This document shows, in pieces, positions 1 to 9,090 of a DNA stretch of 59,613 bases. The notes beneath the pieces were generated by a model. That model did not search any database, was not told where the DNA came from, and saw nothing but the letters and a program-made list of their open reading frames with translations. A program made the position numbers and the translations under genes. The DNA comes from Nitrospira sp. Its GTDB lineage: Bacteria > Nitrospirota > Nitrospiria > Nitrospirales > Nitrospiraceae. The stretch is from positions 1 through 59,613 of the forward strand of contig JAHFEW010000011.1 of assembly GCA_023248215.1 (NCBI GenBank), read 5' to 3'. Numbering within the stretch: the first letter of the stretch is position 1; the number at the start of each line of letters is the position of its first letter.

Positions 1-101
1 TAAGCCTCTATGAGACCGGCTCTCCCGCGAAACCAAGCATTGAGGTCACGGGGCAGAATTGCGGGGATCGGGCCTGCTATTAGTAGAACAGAGAAAACAT
101 A

Positions 102-623
102 TCATTTTGCCTTAGATCCAAGTCCGCACTCAACACCATCACTGCCATACGTGCAGTGTCCTCCCTTCTTACCCAATTCACCCAATGCATAATTGGAAAG
201 AACGCCACCCGTCAAGACGTCCCCACCAGAAGCTCCTGAAACCGCTAGTCCAGAGATTAAAGGGGATTCGCTCAATGCTTGAACGGTCTTGGCAGATAGT
301 CCGCCGAATACCTTAGCCAGATCTATTACATGATTCACCTCCGGGTTTGGTGGACTTCCAAAATCCGGAAGCTTTACAGAGATTTTGTCAATTGCAAAGC
401 CACCAGCATAATCGATTCCCGCCAGTATAGTAGCAACAGCGGCCCCAACCACGGCTCCACGTGCTGTACCAGATAGAATTGTATCCACATTACCCGCACC
501 ACCCGCATAGCCGACCGTGGCCCCGTTGCCTGCTCCTACGAGTGCACCGGCTCCAATATGGCTGCCGAAAAAGGCGGCTGTTTGCCAGGTTGCTAAACTG
601 GGAAAGAAAAGGGGTCGGGAGTC
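102..623 (-). pseudogene. Gly/Ala-rich protein C-terminal fragment (possibly Rhs-type tail)
   Basis: The frame is open from the stop at 624-626 down to the TGA at 102-104, with no ATG. The first usable start is GTG at 486-488 (128 aa), but protein-like sequence continues upstream of it (about residues ...FFGSHIGAGALVGAG...). That suggests this is the tail of a once longer protein. The text is rich in Gly and Ala (GAVVGAAVATILAG, VSGASGGDVLTGG) and ends with two Cys in a small hydrophilic tip. Such Gly/Ala-rich stretches often follow the core of Rhs/YD-repeat or other polymorphic-toxin-like proteins, but no diagnostic core motif remains, so the family is a guess. The upstream part appears to be replaced by a transposase remnant. 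Confidence 0.4.
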
Positions 624-628
624 TTATC

Positions 629-832
629 TCACGAGCCTTTGGGGCACCCGCGTGCCCGCAACGTCGACTCCATGTCGAACCGTTTTGCCATCCGCCGCAC
701 CCAAACCTCCTCGCCGAACGGCCGCCCTCGCTGCACACTTAGCCGCAGCGACTCAAGTTCTGACCGTGACTGCGGGCGATGAACCTGCGCCACCCACTCT
801 CGCGGTGGCACCACCGGCCACTCGCTCCGCCA
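629..832 (-). pseudogene. C-terminal remnant of REP-associated tyrosine transposase (RAYT)
   Basis: About 67 residues match the conserved C-terminal tail of RAYT/Y1 transposases. The run is WPVVPPREWVAQVH, then a spacer with ELESLRLSVQRGRPFG, EEVWVRRMAKRF and ESTLRARG. The N-terminal domain carrying HUH and the catalytic Tyr is missing, so it cannot be active. The frame upstream of residue W runs into sequence of the type GACCTGACCCCGGCTGTCATT (minus strand, about 854-872), which is often found flanking these genes. The fragment ends (TGA 629-631) three bases before the disrupted neighbouring frame. Confidence 0.72.
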
Positions 833-1182
833 GGCCGTCAGCTTAGCAGAATGACAGCCGGGGTCAGGTCTTACAATCACACACTAAGTCAGAGAGAAGG
901 AGTTGAACAGTTTTAGTTGAATCAATCCACCCCACCGCATGTGAAGGCACGCCTGCCGATTAGCCCGCTCACCGACGCATTCTAGCAGGGCCTATTGATC
1001 CACCCACTACCACTCCCACTTGACTGCGGCCTCGTCTTTCTTATCTCTCTAGTAGCGAGCGCGACGGAGGCGGAGAAAAACCGCAAGTTCGCTTGCAATG
1101 CAGTGGGAGACCTCGTAAGCTCCTGAAACGATTGCGCTCTTTGCCTGCGCGTATCGAATAATTTCTCCACGGACCTCTACTC
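833..1182. other. Intergenic region without recognisable gene
   Basis: This 350-base stretch lies between the transposase remnant and the DnaJ-like gene. It contains the flank of the remnant (a GGGGTCAGGTC stretch at 860-870) and no protein-like frame. A possible -10 (AATAAT, 1158-1163) sits 20 bases before the DnaJ-like start, but no convincing -35 lies at the right distance. Confidence 0.5.
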
Positions 1183-2211
1183 ATGGCTCCAGCACAACGC
1201 GGTTATTACGACATCCTCGGCATCCCGCGCAGCGCCTCTGCCGACGACATCAAGAAGGCGTTCCGCCGCCGCGCCCGCGAATTCCATCCCGATCTCCATA
1301 CCGGCGGGAAGAAAACGGAGATGGAGAAGAAGTTCAAGGAACTGAACGAAGCGCACGAGGTATTGTCGGATCCCGACAAGCGGAAAAAATACGACCAATA
1401 CGGCCAGAACTGGGAACAGGCCGAGGCCTATGAAAAAGCGCGTCAACAGGCCGGTCCCCAAGCGGGACGCGGCGGCGCAGCCGGCGGATTCAGCGGCGAT
1501 TTCGGCGATATATTCGAGACCTTCTTCGGAGGCCGGAGCCGTGGTGGCGCTTCCCCAGGCTTTGCCGTCGATGGAGAAGACCTGGAAACCGACGTCACCC
1601 TCACTGTCCGCGATGTCCTGAGCGGCGTCACCCGGCGTATCGATCTCACGGAACGCGTCGCCTGCAAAGCCTGCGGCGGCAGCGCGATCGTGCGAGGCCG
1701 CCCCTGCGTGGTGTGTGGCGGCGCCGGCACGCAGGCCGAAAAACGCACCATCGAAGTGCGTATTCCGGCAGGGGTCCAGCACGATACCCGCGTTCGCATT
1801 ACGGGCAAGGGGCAACCGGGAGTGAATGGAGGCAAACCGGGCGATCTCTACCTGCGTGTCCATATCGAATCCAGCGGCCTCTTCCGGCAGAAGGGGTCCG
1901 ACGTGCAGGTCACGCTACCGGTATGGCCGTGGGAAGCCGCACTCGGCGCAGAGGTCATGGCCCCCACCTTGACGGAACCGGTGAAGGTGAAAATTCCCCC
2001 CGGCAGCAAGGCGGACAGCAAGCTTCGGCTGAAGGGCAAGGGACTTCCGACCGCCACCGGTGACCAGGGGGATTTGTTTCTGAAGTTAAAGATCGTCATG
2101 CCTACCACGCTTTCCAACGAAGAGCGGGCGCTTTATGAACAACTGGGCCGTGTTCGTCACAGCGATCCGCGAGCTGAACTCCTGGTCGCGTCACGTCGCA
2201 ATTCATCCTGA
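1183..2211 (+). CDS. DnaJ/CbpA-like co-chaperone with reduced zinc finger
   Basis: Co-chaperone expected to deliver substrates to DnaK and stimulate its ATPase in the cytoplasm. An N-terminal J domain (about residues 4-70) carries the HPD tripeptide in EFHPDLH and ends [10 protein letters not shown] Gly/Arg-rich linker follows (about 85-125). The two beta-sandwich substrate-binding domains (about 125-320) include [19 protein letters not shown] and [19 protein letters not shown]. Between them only two CxxCGG motifs remain (CKACGG and CVVCGG) instead of the four of canonical DnaJ, so it is intermediate between DnaJ and CbpA. At 342 aa it is shorter than typical DnaJ (about 375). It is the first gene of a run continuing into the MarC-family gene 29 bases downstream. 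Confidence 0.88.
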   Translation: MAPAQRGYYDILGIPRSASADDIKKAFRRRAREFHPDLHTGGKKTEMEKKFKELNEAHEVLSDPDKRKKYDQYGQNWEQAEAYEKARQQAGPQAGRGGAAGGFSGDFGDIFETFFGGRSRGGASPGFAVDGEDLETDVTLTVRDVLSGVTRRIDLTERVACKACGGSAIVRGRPCVVCGGAGTQAEKRTIEVRIPAGVQHDTRVRITGKGQPGVNGGKPGDLYLRVHIESSGLFRQKGSDVQVTLPVWPWEAALGAEVMAPTLTEPVKVKIPPGSKADSKLRLKGKGLPTATGDQGDLFLKLKIVMPTTLSNEERALYEQLGRVRHSDPRAELLVASRRNSS

Positions 2212-2240
2212 CCAGCATTGCACCGGGGCCGACCTCTCCC

Positions 2241-2888
2241 ATGACTGTCGTCGAATACGCGCTCTTTGCATTCAGTTCGCTCTTCGTGATCGTCGATCCC
2301 ATCGCCGTCGTCCCGGCCTTCCTCGCCATGACCCCGCGGGACTCCGTGGCGCAACGGTTGCGAACCGCTCGCATGGCTTGTTTTGTCGCCGTCGGGATCT
2401 TGACCGGCTTCGCCTTGTTCGGACAGACGATCTTTAAATTATTGGGCATTACGCTGCCGGCGGTTCAGATTGCGGGCGGACTGATCTTGCTGTTGGTGGC
2501 ATTGGACATGTTACGCGCGCAACGGTCCACGGTGCAGGAAACCGCTGCGGAAACCGCCGCCGGAACCAGCAAAGACGACATCGCCATTGCGCCGCTCGCC
2601 GTCCCCATGCTGGCGGGACCAGCCGCGATCTCGACGGTGATCCTGCTGGAAACGCAGGCCACGAACTTGATGTTGCACACCGTCCTGTTGGGATGCCTTG
2701 TACTCGTCGGGTTGGCGAGTTACATTATATTAGCGATCGGCGCAAGTGGCGCGAAGTGGCTCAATCCCATCGCGGAGAAAATCATCTCGCGGCTGATGGG
2801 CTTGTTGCTCGCCGCGCTGGCCGTTCAATTTATGGTGAATGCTCTCACTGGTGACCAAGGGCTGTTACGCGGGCTGACCGGACACTAA
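2241..2888 (+). CDS. MarC-family integral membrane protein
   Basis: A 215-aa polytopic inner-membrane protein with about six hydrophobic segments. It carries the family's hallmark N-terminal stretch FVIVDPIAVVPAFLAMTP and a second-half repeat IAIAPLAVPMLAGPAAISTVIL, which fit MarC/YhgN (UPF0056). The family is annotated as putative transporter, but the substrate is not established and the historical antibiotic-resistance link was not upheld. No good Shine-Dalgarno sequence precedes the ATG. It lies 29 bases after the DnaJ-like gene and 24 bases before the Spy-like gene, so co-transcription is likely. Confidence 0.85.
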   Translation: MTVVEYALFAFSSLFVIVDPIAVVPAFLAMTPRDSVAQRLRTARMACFVAVGILTGFALFGQTIFKLLGITLPAVQIAGGLILLLVALDMLRAQRSTVQETAAETAAGTSKDDIAIAPLAVPMLAGPAAISTVILLETQATNLMLHTVLLGCLVLVGLASYIILAIGASGAKWLNPIAEKIISRLMGLLLAALAVQFMVNALTGDQGLLRGLTGH

Positions 2889-2912
2889 TCGACCTAACCC
2901 AAGGAGGAACGA

Positions 2913-3512
2913 ATGACGACGAAACTGTTCACACTTGCCACCGCTTCGGCTATCGCCTGCGCACTGACGGTCTCCCCCGGCTGGGCGAATCCCGAAGGCG
3001 GATACGGCGGGCATGGCGGCAGTTATGAGAAGGGCCGGCACGGCATGGGCGCGGCGATGATGGAAATGATGATGCATGGAGGCGCAGGCCACCTCATCCG
3101 TCACCTCCTGAAACATGAAAAAGAAATCGGGTTGAGCGCCGAGCAAGTGACCAAACTCAAGGACATGCAACTCAATCTTGATAAGAACCGCATCAAAATG
3201 GAAGCTGATATCCAGATCGCCGAACGGGAACTGAAAGCGCTGACAGAGGACGAGAAATCGGATGTCGGAGCCGTCGAAACCAAGCTCAAGCAGAGCGCGG
3301 ATGTGCAAGTTGGGCTCCGGCTCCTGTCGATCAAGACGAGACGGGATGCCATGGCGCTCCTGACGCCGGAACAGCGCGCGAAACAACAGGCTGAGCACGA
3401 CAAGATGATGCAACAGCATAAAGCGAAGGGCCAGGACGCCCCCTATGGAAAGAATCCGCATGGTGGCAATGCCCCCGGGGCCAACCCGCACGGCCAAGCC
3501 AAACCCCAATAA
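2913..3512 (+). CDS. Spy/CpxP-like periplasmic protein
   Basis: A 199-aa exported protein. Residues 1-25 form a signal peptide ending in SPGWA. The mature part begins with a Gly/His/Met-rich stretch (GGYGGHGGSYEKG, AAMMEMMMHGG), followed by long amphipathic helices with an LSAEQVTKLKDMQ motif and a later LTPEQRAKQQ. This pattern is typical of the LTxxQ Spy/CpxP/ZraP superfamily of periplasmic chaperones and metal-stress sensors. The C-terminus is again His/Gly/Asn-rich. A strong AAGGAGG (about 2900-2906) sets the start. It is followed at once by a second small periplasmic protein. Metal binding is inferred from the His/Met content. Confidence 0.8.
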   Translation: MTTKLFTLATASAIACALTVSPGWANPEGGYGGHGGSYEKGRHGMGAAMMEMMMHGGAGHLIRHLLKHEKEIGLSAEQVTKLKDMQLNLDKNRIKMEADIQIAERELKALTEDEKSDVGAVETKLKQSADVQVGLRLLSIKTRRDAMALLTPEQRAKQQAEHDKMMQQHKAKGQDAPYGKNPHGGNAPGANPHGQAKPQ

Positions 3513-3539
3513 CCCTTGCTCCGCATACGATCGGAGGTC

Positions 3540-3893
3540 ATGATGATCAAGCATCTCGCATTACCGGCACTGATAGTCGGTGCGCTCTGTTTCACGAGTA
3601 CCCCTGCCTGGAGCGATAAGGGCAAAAAGGGCAAGGAGGAAGAAGGCCATGTCGCAGAGTTGGTGAAGGACGCCAAGGTGACCATCGACCAGGCCATCAA
3701 GACGGCCTCAGAGAAGGTGCCCGGCACCGTGGTCGAGGCAGAGCTCGAAAAAAAGCACGACAAGACGGTCTGGGAAGTTGAAGTGCTGGGAGCCGACGGC
3801 AAGGTCACGGAAGTCCATATCGATGCCGCAACGGGAACTATCATCGATACGGAAGCCAAACACGAAAAGCACGACAAGAAAGCGAAACACTGA
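3540..3893 (+). CDS. Secreted PepSY-domain protein
   Basis: A 117-aa protein whose start is taken at ATG 3540, 4-9 bases after CGGAGG (3531-3536); the frame could extend to a TTG at 3516, which has no ribosome binding site. A signal peptide (about MMIKHLALPALIVGALCF...PAWS) is followed by a Lys-rich segment and one PepSY-like domain. That domain contains TIDQAIKTASEKVPGTVVEA, VWEVEVLGADGK, and a VHIDAATGTIIDTEA end. PepSY domains are small periplasmic or extracellular modules, in some cases protease inhibitors; the role here is unknown. The tail is Lys/His-rich. It sits 27 bases after the Spy-like gene. Confidence 0.8.
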   Translation: MMIKHLALPALIVGALCFTSTPAWSDKGKKGKEEEGHVAELVKDAKVTIDQAIKTASEKVPGTVVEAELEKKHDKTVWEVEVLGADGKVTEVHIDAATGTIIDTEAKHEKHDKKAKH

Positions 3894-3901
3894 GTAGACG
3901 A

Positions 3902-3933
3902 GGCCGGGCCGCATCCTCGCATGTCGCCCGGCC
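3902..3933 (+). terminator. GC-rich hairpin after PepSY gene
   Basis: Perfect 8-bp arms GGCCGGGC (3902-3909) and GCCCGGCC (3926-3933), beginning eight bases after the PepSY stop codon, separated by a 16-base loop. No T-run follows, so this is a hairpin that could pause or end transcription rather than a textbook intrinsic terminator. Confidence 0.4.
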
Positions 3934-4120
3934 GCCCTCGCGCTTGCCATTCCCGTTCATCCGCTCGTCCCGCATCTCCGGGTACGTCTCTCGTATGTGC
4001 CCCAGGCAATCTCATCCCCGACAGATTGACCCTTCACGCTCATCTGTGCGAAAGTTTGCGACCCACCAGATAGCGGTGTGCTGAACGGTAGACTGCAGTC
4101 CCGTAGATGAAGGAGTTTCC

Positions 4121-5794
4121 ATGACGATCGACCCCAGACACAAGAGCCACAACTTACTCGACGGGCCAGGCCGCGCCCCCGCCCGCGCCATGCTGAAGGC
4201 GGTTGGCTTCACGGATGCCGACCTTGAGCGCCCGTTGATCGGCGTCGCCAATACGTGGATTGAAGTGATGCCCTGCAATTACCACCTCCGCCGCTTGTCC
4301 GAACGGGTGAAGGCTGGTATCCGGGCGGCCGGCGGCACCCCGATCGAGTACAACACCATCGCAGTGTCCGATGGCATTTCCATGGGCACAGAGGGCATGA
4401 AGGCGTCGCTGATCAGTCGGGAGGTCATTGCAGACTCCATCGAGCTGGTCGCTCGGGGGCACCTGTTCGACGGAGTCGTGGCGCTGTCGGGATGCGATAA
4501 GACCATTCCCGGTACCGTCATGGCGCTCTGCCGCCTCAACATTCCATCGCTCATGATCTACGGCGGGTCCATCATGCCGGGACAATTCCAAGGGCACGAC
4601 GTCACGATTCAAGACGTCTTCGAAGCGGTGGGCAAACATGCCGCCGGTACCATGACAAATGCCGAATTGAAGGATCTGGAAGACCATGCCTGCCCGGGCC
4701 CCGGCGCCTGTGGCGGCCAGTTCACCGCCAATACCATGGCCATCGCGTTTGAATTCCTCGGGATCTCGCCGATGGGACGGAACGGCGTGCCGGCCATGGA
4801 CCAGAAGAAAGACGACGTGGCCTTCGAGTGCGGCAAATTGGTCATGGACCTGCTCAAAAAAGACATTCGCCCCAAACAAATCATCACGCGCCGCTCGATT
4901 GAAAATGCGATCGCCGCTGTGGCGACGACCGGCGGATCGACCAATGCGGTGCTACACCTGCTGGCTGTGGCGCGCGAAATGGGCGTGCGACTGACCATCG
5001 ACGATTTCGACAAGATCAACAGGAAGGTGCCGTTACTGGCCGACCTGAAGCCGGGCGGCCGCTTCACCGCTGCGGACCTCTATGCGGCTGGCGGAACCAC
5101 ACTCGTGGCCAAACGCTTGCTGGATGCCAAAATCCTGCATCCGGATCAAATCACCGTCACGGGGCGCACCATCGGTGAAGAAGCCAAGGCCGCCCAAGAA
5201 AAGCCGGATCAGCAGGTGTTGCGTCCTTTGTCGAAGCCGATCAAGCCGACGGGAGGCCTGGTCATTCTTAAGGGCAACTTGGCACCGGAGGGGTGCGTGG
5301 TCAAAGTCGCTGGCCATTCCATCATGACCTTCAGTGGTCCGGCCAGGGTCTACGATCGTGAAGAAGATGCCTTCGCAGCCGTACAGGCCGGGAAGATCAA
5401 AGCTGGGGATGTGGTCGTCATTCGTTACGAGGGACCGTCGGGCGGCCCGGGCATGCGAGAAATGCTGGGCGTGACGGCCGCCATCGTCGGCGCGGGACTC
5501 GGCGATTCTGTCGCGTTGCTTACCGACGGAAGGTTTTCCGGAGCGACGCACGGTTTGATGGCAGGACATGTGGCGCCGGAAGCCGTCAAGGGCGGTCCGA
5601 TTGGCGCGGTGAAGAACGGCGACATCATCACCTTCGACATTGCGAAGCGGCGACTGGATGTCCAACTGACTCAGAAAGAACTGACCTCGCGGCTGAAAAA
5701 AGTGAAGTACCCCGCTCCCCGGTACCTTTCGGGGGTGATGGGGAAATATGCCCGCCACGTCTCCTCCGCATCGGAAGGCGCGGTGACGAACTAG
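4121..5794 (+). CDS. ilvD: Dihydroxy-acid dehydratase
   Basis: Dehydrates 2,3-dihydroxy-isovalerate and 2,3-dihydroxy-3-methylvalerate in valine, isoleucine and pantothenate synthesis, in the cytoplasm. The 557-aa length is normal for the family. Signature stretches include [16 protein letters not shown] and [19 protein letters not shown], whose Cys residues are Fe-S cluster ligand positions. Also visible are [15 protein letters not shown] and, near the C-terminus, [30 protein letters not shown] lies about 7 bases before the ATG. The next gene begins two bases after its TAG, implying translational coupling. No other ilv/leu genes are in the window. Confidence 0.97.
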   Translation: MTIDPRHKSHNLLDGPGRAPARAMLKAVGFTDADLERPLIGVANTWIEVMPCNYHLRRLSERVKAGIRAAGGTPIEYNTIAVSDGISMGTEGMKASLISREVIADSIELVARGHLFDGVVALSGCDKTIPGTVMALCRLNIPSLMIYGGSIMPGQFQGHDVTIQDVFEAVGKHAAGTMTNAELKDLEDHACPGPGACGGQFTANTMAIAFEFLGISPMGRNGVPAMDQKKDDVAFECGKLVMDLLKKDIRPKQIITRRSIENAIAAVATTGGSTNAVLHLLAVAREMGVRLTIDDFDKINRKVPLLADLKPGGRFTAADLYAAGGTTLVAKRLLDAKILHPDQITVTGRTIGEEAKAAQEKPDQQVLRPLSKPIKPTGGLVILKGNLAPEGCVVKVAGHSIMTFSGPARVYDREEDAFAAVQAGKIKAGDVVVIRYEGPSGGPGMREMLGVTAAIVGAGLGDSVALLTDGRFSGATHGLMAGHVAPEAVKGGPIGAVKNGDIITFDIAKRRLDVQLTQKELTSRLKKVKYPAPRYLSGVMGKYARHVSSASEGAVTN

Positions 5795-5796
5795 TC

Positions 5797-6705
5797 ATGA
5801 CGATCCTGCTGCGATGCGGCCTCGCGGCGGCGATGCTCGTCATCGCGTCATTCGATCACGAAGGTCGGCGGACGGCCGCTGCGGGAACATCGGAGGCGGC
5901 CTGCGCGAACTGGCAGAGCCGTCACCCGGACTGGCTCTGGTGCGACGATTTTGAGGTCGATCGGCTCCAGACCTATTTCGAATACGACCAGCGCCATGGC
6001 CGGTTTGTCCGCGAGACCGGAGTGGGCGTTGACCATTCGGCAGGCATGCGCGCGGAATACCTTCCCGGCGATCCGCATGGAGGATTCCTTCACCTCGCGT
6101 TCGGCAAGACCCCGAGCGCCTATATCAAACCAGTCGATACCGGAACCGCGCGGTACCGCGACATCTATTGGCGTTTCGATCTACGCCTCCAACCTGGTTG
6201 GACCGGCGGCGGGGCCGACAAGCTGACCAGAGCCACCATCCTTTCCAGCGACCGATTTGCGCAGGCCGCAATCGGCCATCTCTGGAGCGGGGGCCTTCCT
6301 GGTTCAGATCCCGAACGGCTGTATCTCGACCCGGCCTCCGGGACCGATGAACTCGGCACCTTACGCACGACCACCTACAACGACTTTCCACGCTTGCGAT
6401 GGATCGGAGCGGCCGGCGGCAGGACCCCGTTGTTCAGCCCGATCAACGTCGGCAAGTGGTTCTGCATTGAAGTCCACATGAAGCTGAATAGTCGCGAAGC
6501 CGCCGACGGCCTGTTCGAGTATTGGATCGACGACCAGCCGGAGGCTCAACGAACCGGGTTGAATTGGATCGGCGCCTACAGTGACTACGGCATCAACGCC
6601 GTGTACCTCGAACAGTATTGGACCTCGGTGCCCTTCACCCAGGTGCAACAGCGCTACATGGATAACTTCGTGGTTTCCACCGGCCGCATCGGGTGCGCGT
6701 TGTGA
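5797..6705 (+). CDS. Predicted secreted protein of unknown function
   Basis: A 302-aa protein starting two bases after ilvD. The N-terminus (LLRCGLAAAMLVIAS) is a plausible signal peptide. The mature protein is rich in aromatic residues and predicted strands, for example WLWCDDFEVDR, YRDIYWRFDLRLQPGW, GKWFCIEVHMKLN and QQRYMDNFVVSTGRIGC. This resembles the jelly-roll (concanavalin-like) fold of polysaccharide lyases and lectins, but I see no certain catalytic signature, so only the fold is suggested. Several Cys are spread over the protein and could form disulfides. The pairing with ilvD has no obvious metabolic logic and may only reflect shared transcription. Confidence 0.7.
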   Translation: MTILLRCGLAAAMLVIASFDHEGRRTAAAGTSEAACANWQSRHPDWLWCDDFEVDRLQTYFEYDQRHGRFVRETGVGVDHSAGMRAEYLPGDPHGGFLHLAFGKTPSAYIKPVDTGTARYRDIYWRFDLRLQPGWTGGGADKLTRATILSSDRFAQAAIGHLWSGGLPGSDPERLYLDPASGTDELGTLRTTTYNDFPRLRWIGAAGGRTPLFSPINVGKWFCIEVHMKLNSREAADGLFEYWIDDQPEAQRTGLNWIGAYSDYGINAVYLEQYWTSVPFTQVQQRYMDNFVVSTGRIGCAL

Positions 6706-6748
6706 AAATCGCCGCCATCGCAGCCACCCAGGCGGTATCGCGTAAAAA

Positions 6749-6766
6749 GTTAACCGTTTCTTGATC
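6749..6766 (+). promoter_or_regulatory. Pho-box-like direct repeat upstream of ppk
   Basis: GTTAACC (6749-6755), then GTTT, then CTTGATC (6760-6766): two 7-mers in the 7-4-7 geometry of PhoB/PhoP-type sites, the second degenerate (4 of 7). It lies 42 bases before the ppk ATG. TAGACT (6788-6793) is a candidate -10. The same repeat with the same 11-base period precedes both DksA-like genes downstream. Binding by a PhoB-like regulator is inferred. Confidence 0.45.
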
Positions 6767-6808
6767 CGTTGCCTCATGCGGCTGAGGTAGACTGCTGATC
6801 CTTTGGTT

Positions 6809-8947
6809 ATGTCTTCGCGGCACACAGCTCCAAACCATCAACTTCACACGTCGACTCCGAACGTGGCTGTGCAACGGCCAACCACGAGTGACCTCTCTCG
6901 GCCAGAATGGTTTTTGAATCGTGAGTTAAGCCTCCTGGAGTTCAATCGTCGGGTGCTTGACCTAGCCAAAGACCAGAAGGTCCCTCTGCTGGAACGATTG
7001 AAGTTCCTTTGCATCGTGAGTTCCAATCTCGACGAGTTCTTCGAAGTCCGTGTCGCCGGTCTGAAAGAACAGGTCACCCACGGAATCGAACAGCCGGGCG
7101 CAGACGGCCTGACACCGGCCGAACTGTTAACCCGCATCGCCACGCTCACCCACCAGCTCGTTCAGGAGCAATACACCGTCCTGAATCACTCGCTCATCCC
7201 GCAGCTGGCGGACCAGCGTATTCGGTTTCTCAAGCGAGCGGAATGGATGCCGTCGCACATTCGCTGGATGCGCCGGTTCTTTTCACGGGAATTGCTCCCG
7301 CTCCTGAGTCCGGTTGGGTTGGACCCCGCGCATCCCTTTCCGAAGCTGCTCAACAAGAGTCTCAACTTTTTGGTCACGCTGGAAGGTACTGATGCCTTCG
7401 GCCGCCCGAATGGCACCGCCATCGTGCAAGTCCCGCGTTCGCTCCCGCGTGTGATCCGGCTCCCCGCTCGAACCAGCACCTGGCCGCACGATTTCGCCTT
7501 CCTGTCGTCGGTCATCCATGCCTTTGTCCATCAGCTCTTTCCCGGCATGCACGTGACCGGCTGTTACCAGTTTCGTGTTACGCGGAACAGCAATCTCTTC
7601 GTGGACGAGGAAGACGTCGACGACCTTCGACGGGCCCTCGAAGGCCAACTGCCGGACAGGCGATTCGGTGATGCGGTCCGCCTCGAGGTGGCGGACAACT
7701 GCCCTCCCGACATGGTGTATTTCCTCCGGGAACAATTCCATCTCGATTCGCACGACGTGTATCAATGCCATGGACCGGTCAATCTGCATCGACTGATGAC
7801 GGTGCCCGACCTCGTCGAACGTCCCGACCTCAAGTTCCAGCCCTTTACTCCAAGCATTCCCACAACCCCCATACCGAGCGAAGACTGGTTCGATGCCATC
7901 CGGCAGGGCGATATCCTGTTACATCATCCCTACCAGTCCTTCGCTCCGGTGACGGAATTCCTTCGCCAGGCAGCCACGGACCCGCACGTCCTCACCATCA
8001 AGCAGACGCTGTATCGAACAGGCGCGGATTCAGCGATCGTGCAATCCCTCGTGGATGCCGCGCGCGGCGGGAAGGAAGTCACGGTCGTGATCGAACTTCG
8101 GGCTCGTTTCGACGAAGAAGCCAACATCGAACTGGCTCACGATTTGGAGGAAGCGGGCGCCCATGTGGTGTATGGCGTGGTGGGGCACAAGACGCATGCC
8201 AAAATGAGTCTGGTGCTCCGACGGGAAGGCCGGCTTCTCCGGCACTATACCCATCTCGGCACCGGCAACTATCACGCCCGTAACGCCCGCCTGTATACCG
8301 ATTTTGGCCTGCTCACATGCGATGCGGCCATCGGGCGTGACGTCCGGAGAGTGTTTCAACAGTTGACCTCGCTGGGACGGCCAGGGCGGCTCAAACATCT
8401 GCTCCAGTCGCCATTCACCTTGCATCCCACATTGCTGAAATGGATCGGCCGCGAAACCGACCGTGCCAAGCAGGGTCGCCCGGCTCACATCATCGCCAAG
8501 ATGAATGCGCTCCTAGAACCGCAGATTATTCGGGCTCTCTACAAAGCCTCCCAGGCCGGCGTGAAGATCGACCTGATCGTCCGCGGCCCCTGCGCCTTGA
8601 GGCCCGGCATCGCGGGGCTTTCAGAACATATTCGTGTGCGTTCGATCATCGGACAGTTCCTCGAACACAGTCGGATTTTCTATTTTCTCAACGACGGCGA
8701 CGACAGGGTGTTTCTTTCGAGCGCCGATTGGATGGATCGCAATTTTTTCCGACGCATCGAAGTTGCCTTTCCGGTGCTGGATAAAACCTTGCGGCAACGG
8801 GTCATCGATGAAGGCCTCTGTCCCTACCTCGAAGACAACACCCACGCCTGGATTTTACATCGAGACGGTACATACCGACGTCAGACCCCTGGCCGTCGAA
8901 CCGCTCGTTCTTCCCAACAATGGTTGATGAATAAACTCGTTTCGTAA
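6809..8947 (+). CDS. ppk: Polyphosphate kinase 1
   Basis: Reversibly transfers the ATP gamma-phosphate onto inorganic polyphosphate. About 712 aa from ATG 6809; a TTG at 6803 is an alternative start. Family signatures are FLNRELSLLEFNRRVLDLA and SNLDEFFEVRVAGLKEQV (N domain), DILLHHPYQSF, KQTLYRTGADSAIVQSL, VVIELRARFDEEANI, then VGHKTHAKMSLV with the expected phospho-accepting His, and YTHLGTGNYH. The C-terminal catalytic domain (about residues 340-700) is intact, including LSSADWMDRNFFRRIE. No exopolyphosphatase gene follows. A repeat resembling a Pho box sits just upstream, which would fit phosphate control. Confidence 0.97.
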   Translation: MSSRHTAPNHQLHTSTPNVAVQRPTTSDLSRPEWFLNRELSLLEFNRRVLDLAKDQKVPLLERLKFLCIVSSNLDEFFEVRVAGLKEQVTHGIEQPGADGLTPAELLTRIATLTHQLVQEQYTVLNHSLIPQLADQRIRFLKRAEWMPSHIRWMRRFFSRELLPLLSPVGLDPAHPFPKLLNKSLNFLVTLEGTDAFGRPNGTAIVQVPRSLPRVIRLPARTSTWPHDFAFLSSVIHAFVHQLFPGMHVTGCYQFRVTRNSNLFVDEEDVDDLRRALEGQLPDRRFGDAVRLEVADNCPPDMVYFLREQFHLDSHDVYQCHGPVNLHRLMTVPDLVERPDLKFQPFTPSIPTTPIPSEDWFDAIRQGDILLHHPYQSFAPVTEFLRQAATDPHVLTIKQTLYRTGADSAIVQSLVDAARGGKEVTVVIELRARFDEEANIELAHDLEEAGAHVVYGVVGHKTHAKMSLVLRREGRLLRHYTHLGTGNYHARNARLYTDFGLLTCDAAIGRDVRRVFQQLTSLGRPGRLKHLLQSPFTLHPTLLKWIGRETDRAKQGRPAHIIAKMNALLEPQIIRALYKASQAGVKIDLIVRGPCALRPGIAGLSEHIRVRSIIGQFLEHSRIFYFLNDGDDRVFLSSADWMDRNFFRRIEVAFPVLDKTLRQRVIDEGLCPYLEDNTHAWILHRDGTYRRQTPGRRTARSSQQWLMNKLVS

Positions 8948-8993
8948 CAGGCCGATCCTAGGCAGACCCGGGCGCCTCTCTCTCCAGACCATT

Positions 8994-9022
8994 GTTAACC
9001 ACGCCTTAACTTGGCGATTATC
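8994..9022 (+). promoter_or_regulatory. Pho-box-like repeat upstream of first DksA-like gene
   Basis: GTTAACC (8994-9000), ACGC, CTTAACT (9005-9011), TGGC, and a weaker third unit GATTATC (9016-9022), all on an 11-base period. It ends 68 bases before the preferred ATG at 9091. It matches the sites before ppk and the second DksA-like gene. No convincing -10 is seen at the classical distance. Confidence 0.45.
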
Positions 9023-9090
9023 TTCTTGTCGCTTCAGACCTGTACTCTAGAGCTCCAACGATTTTTACCGCCCTGATGAGAGGGGTCGTC

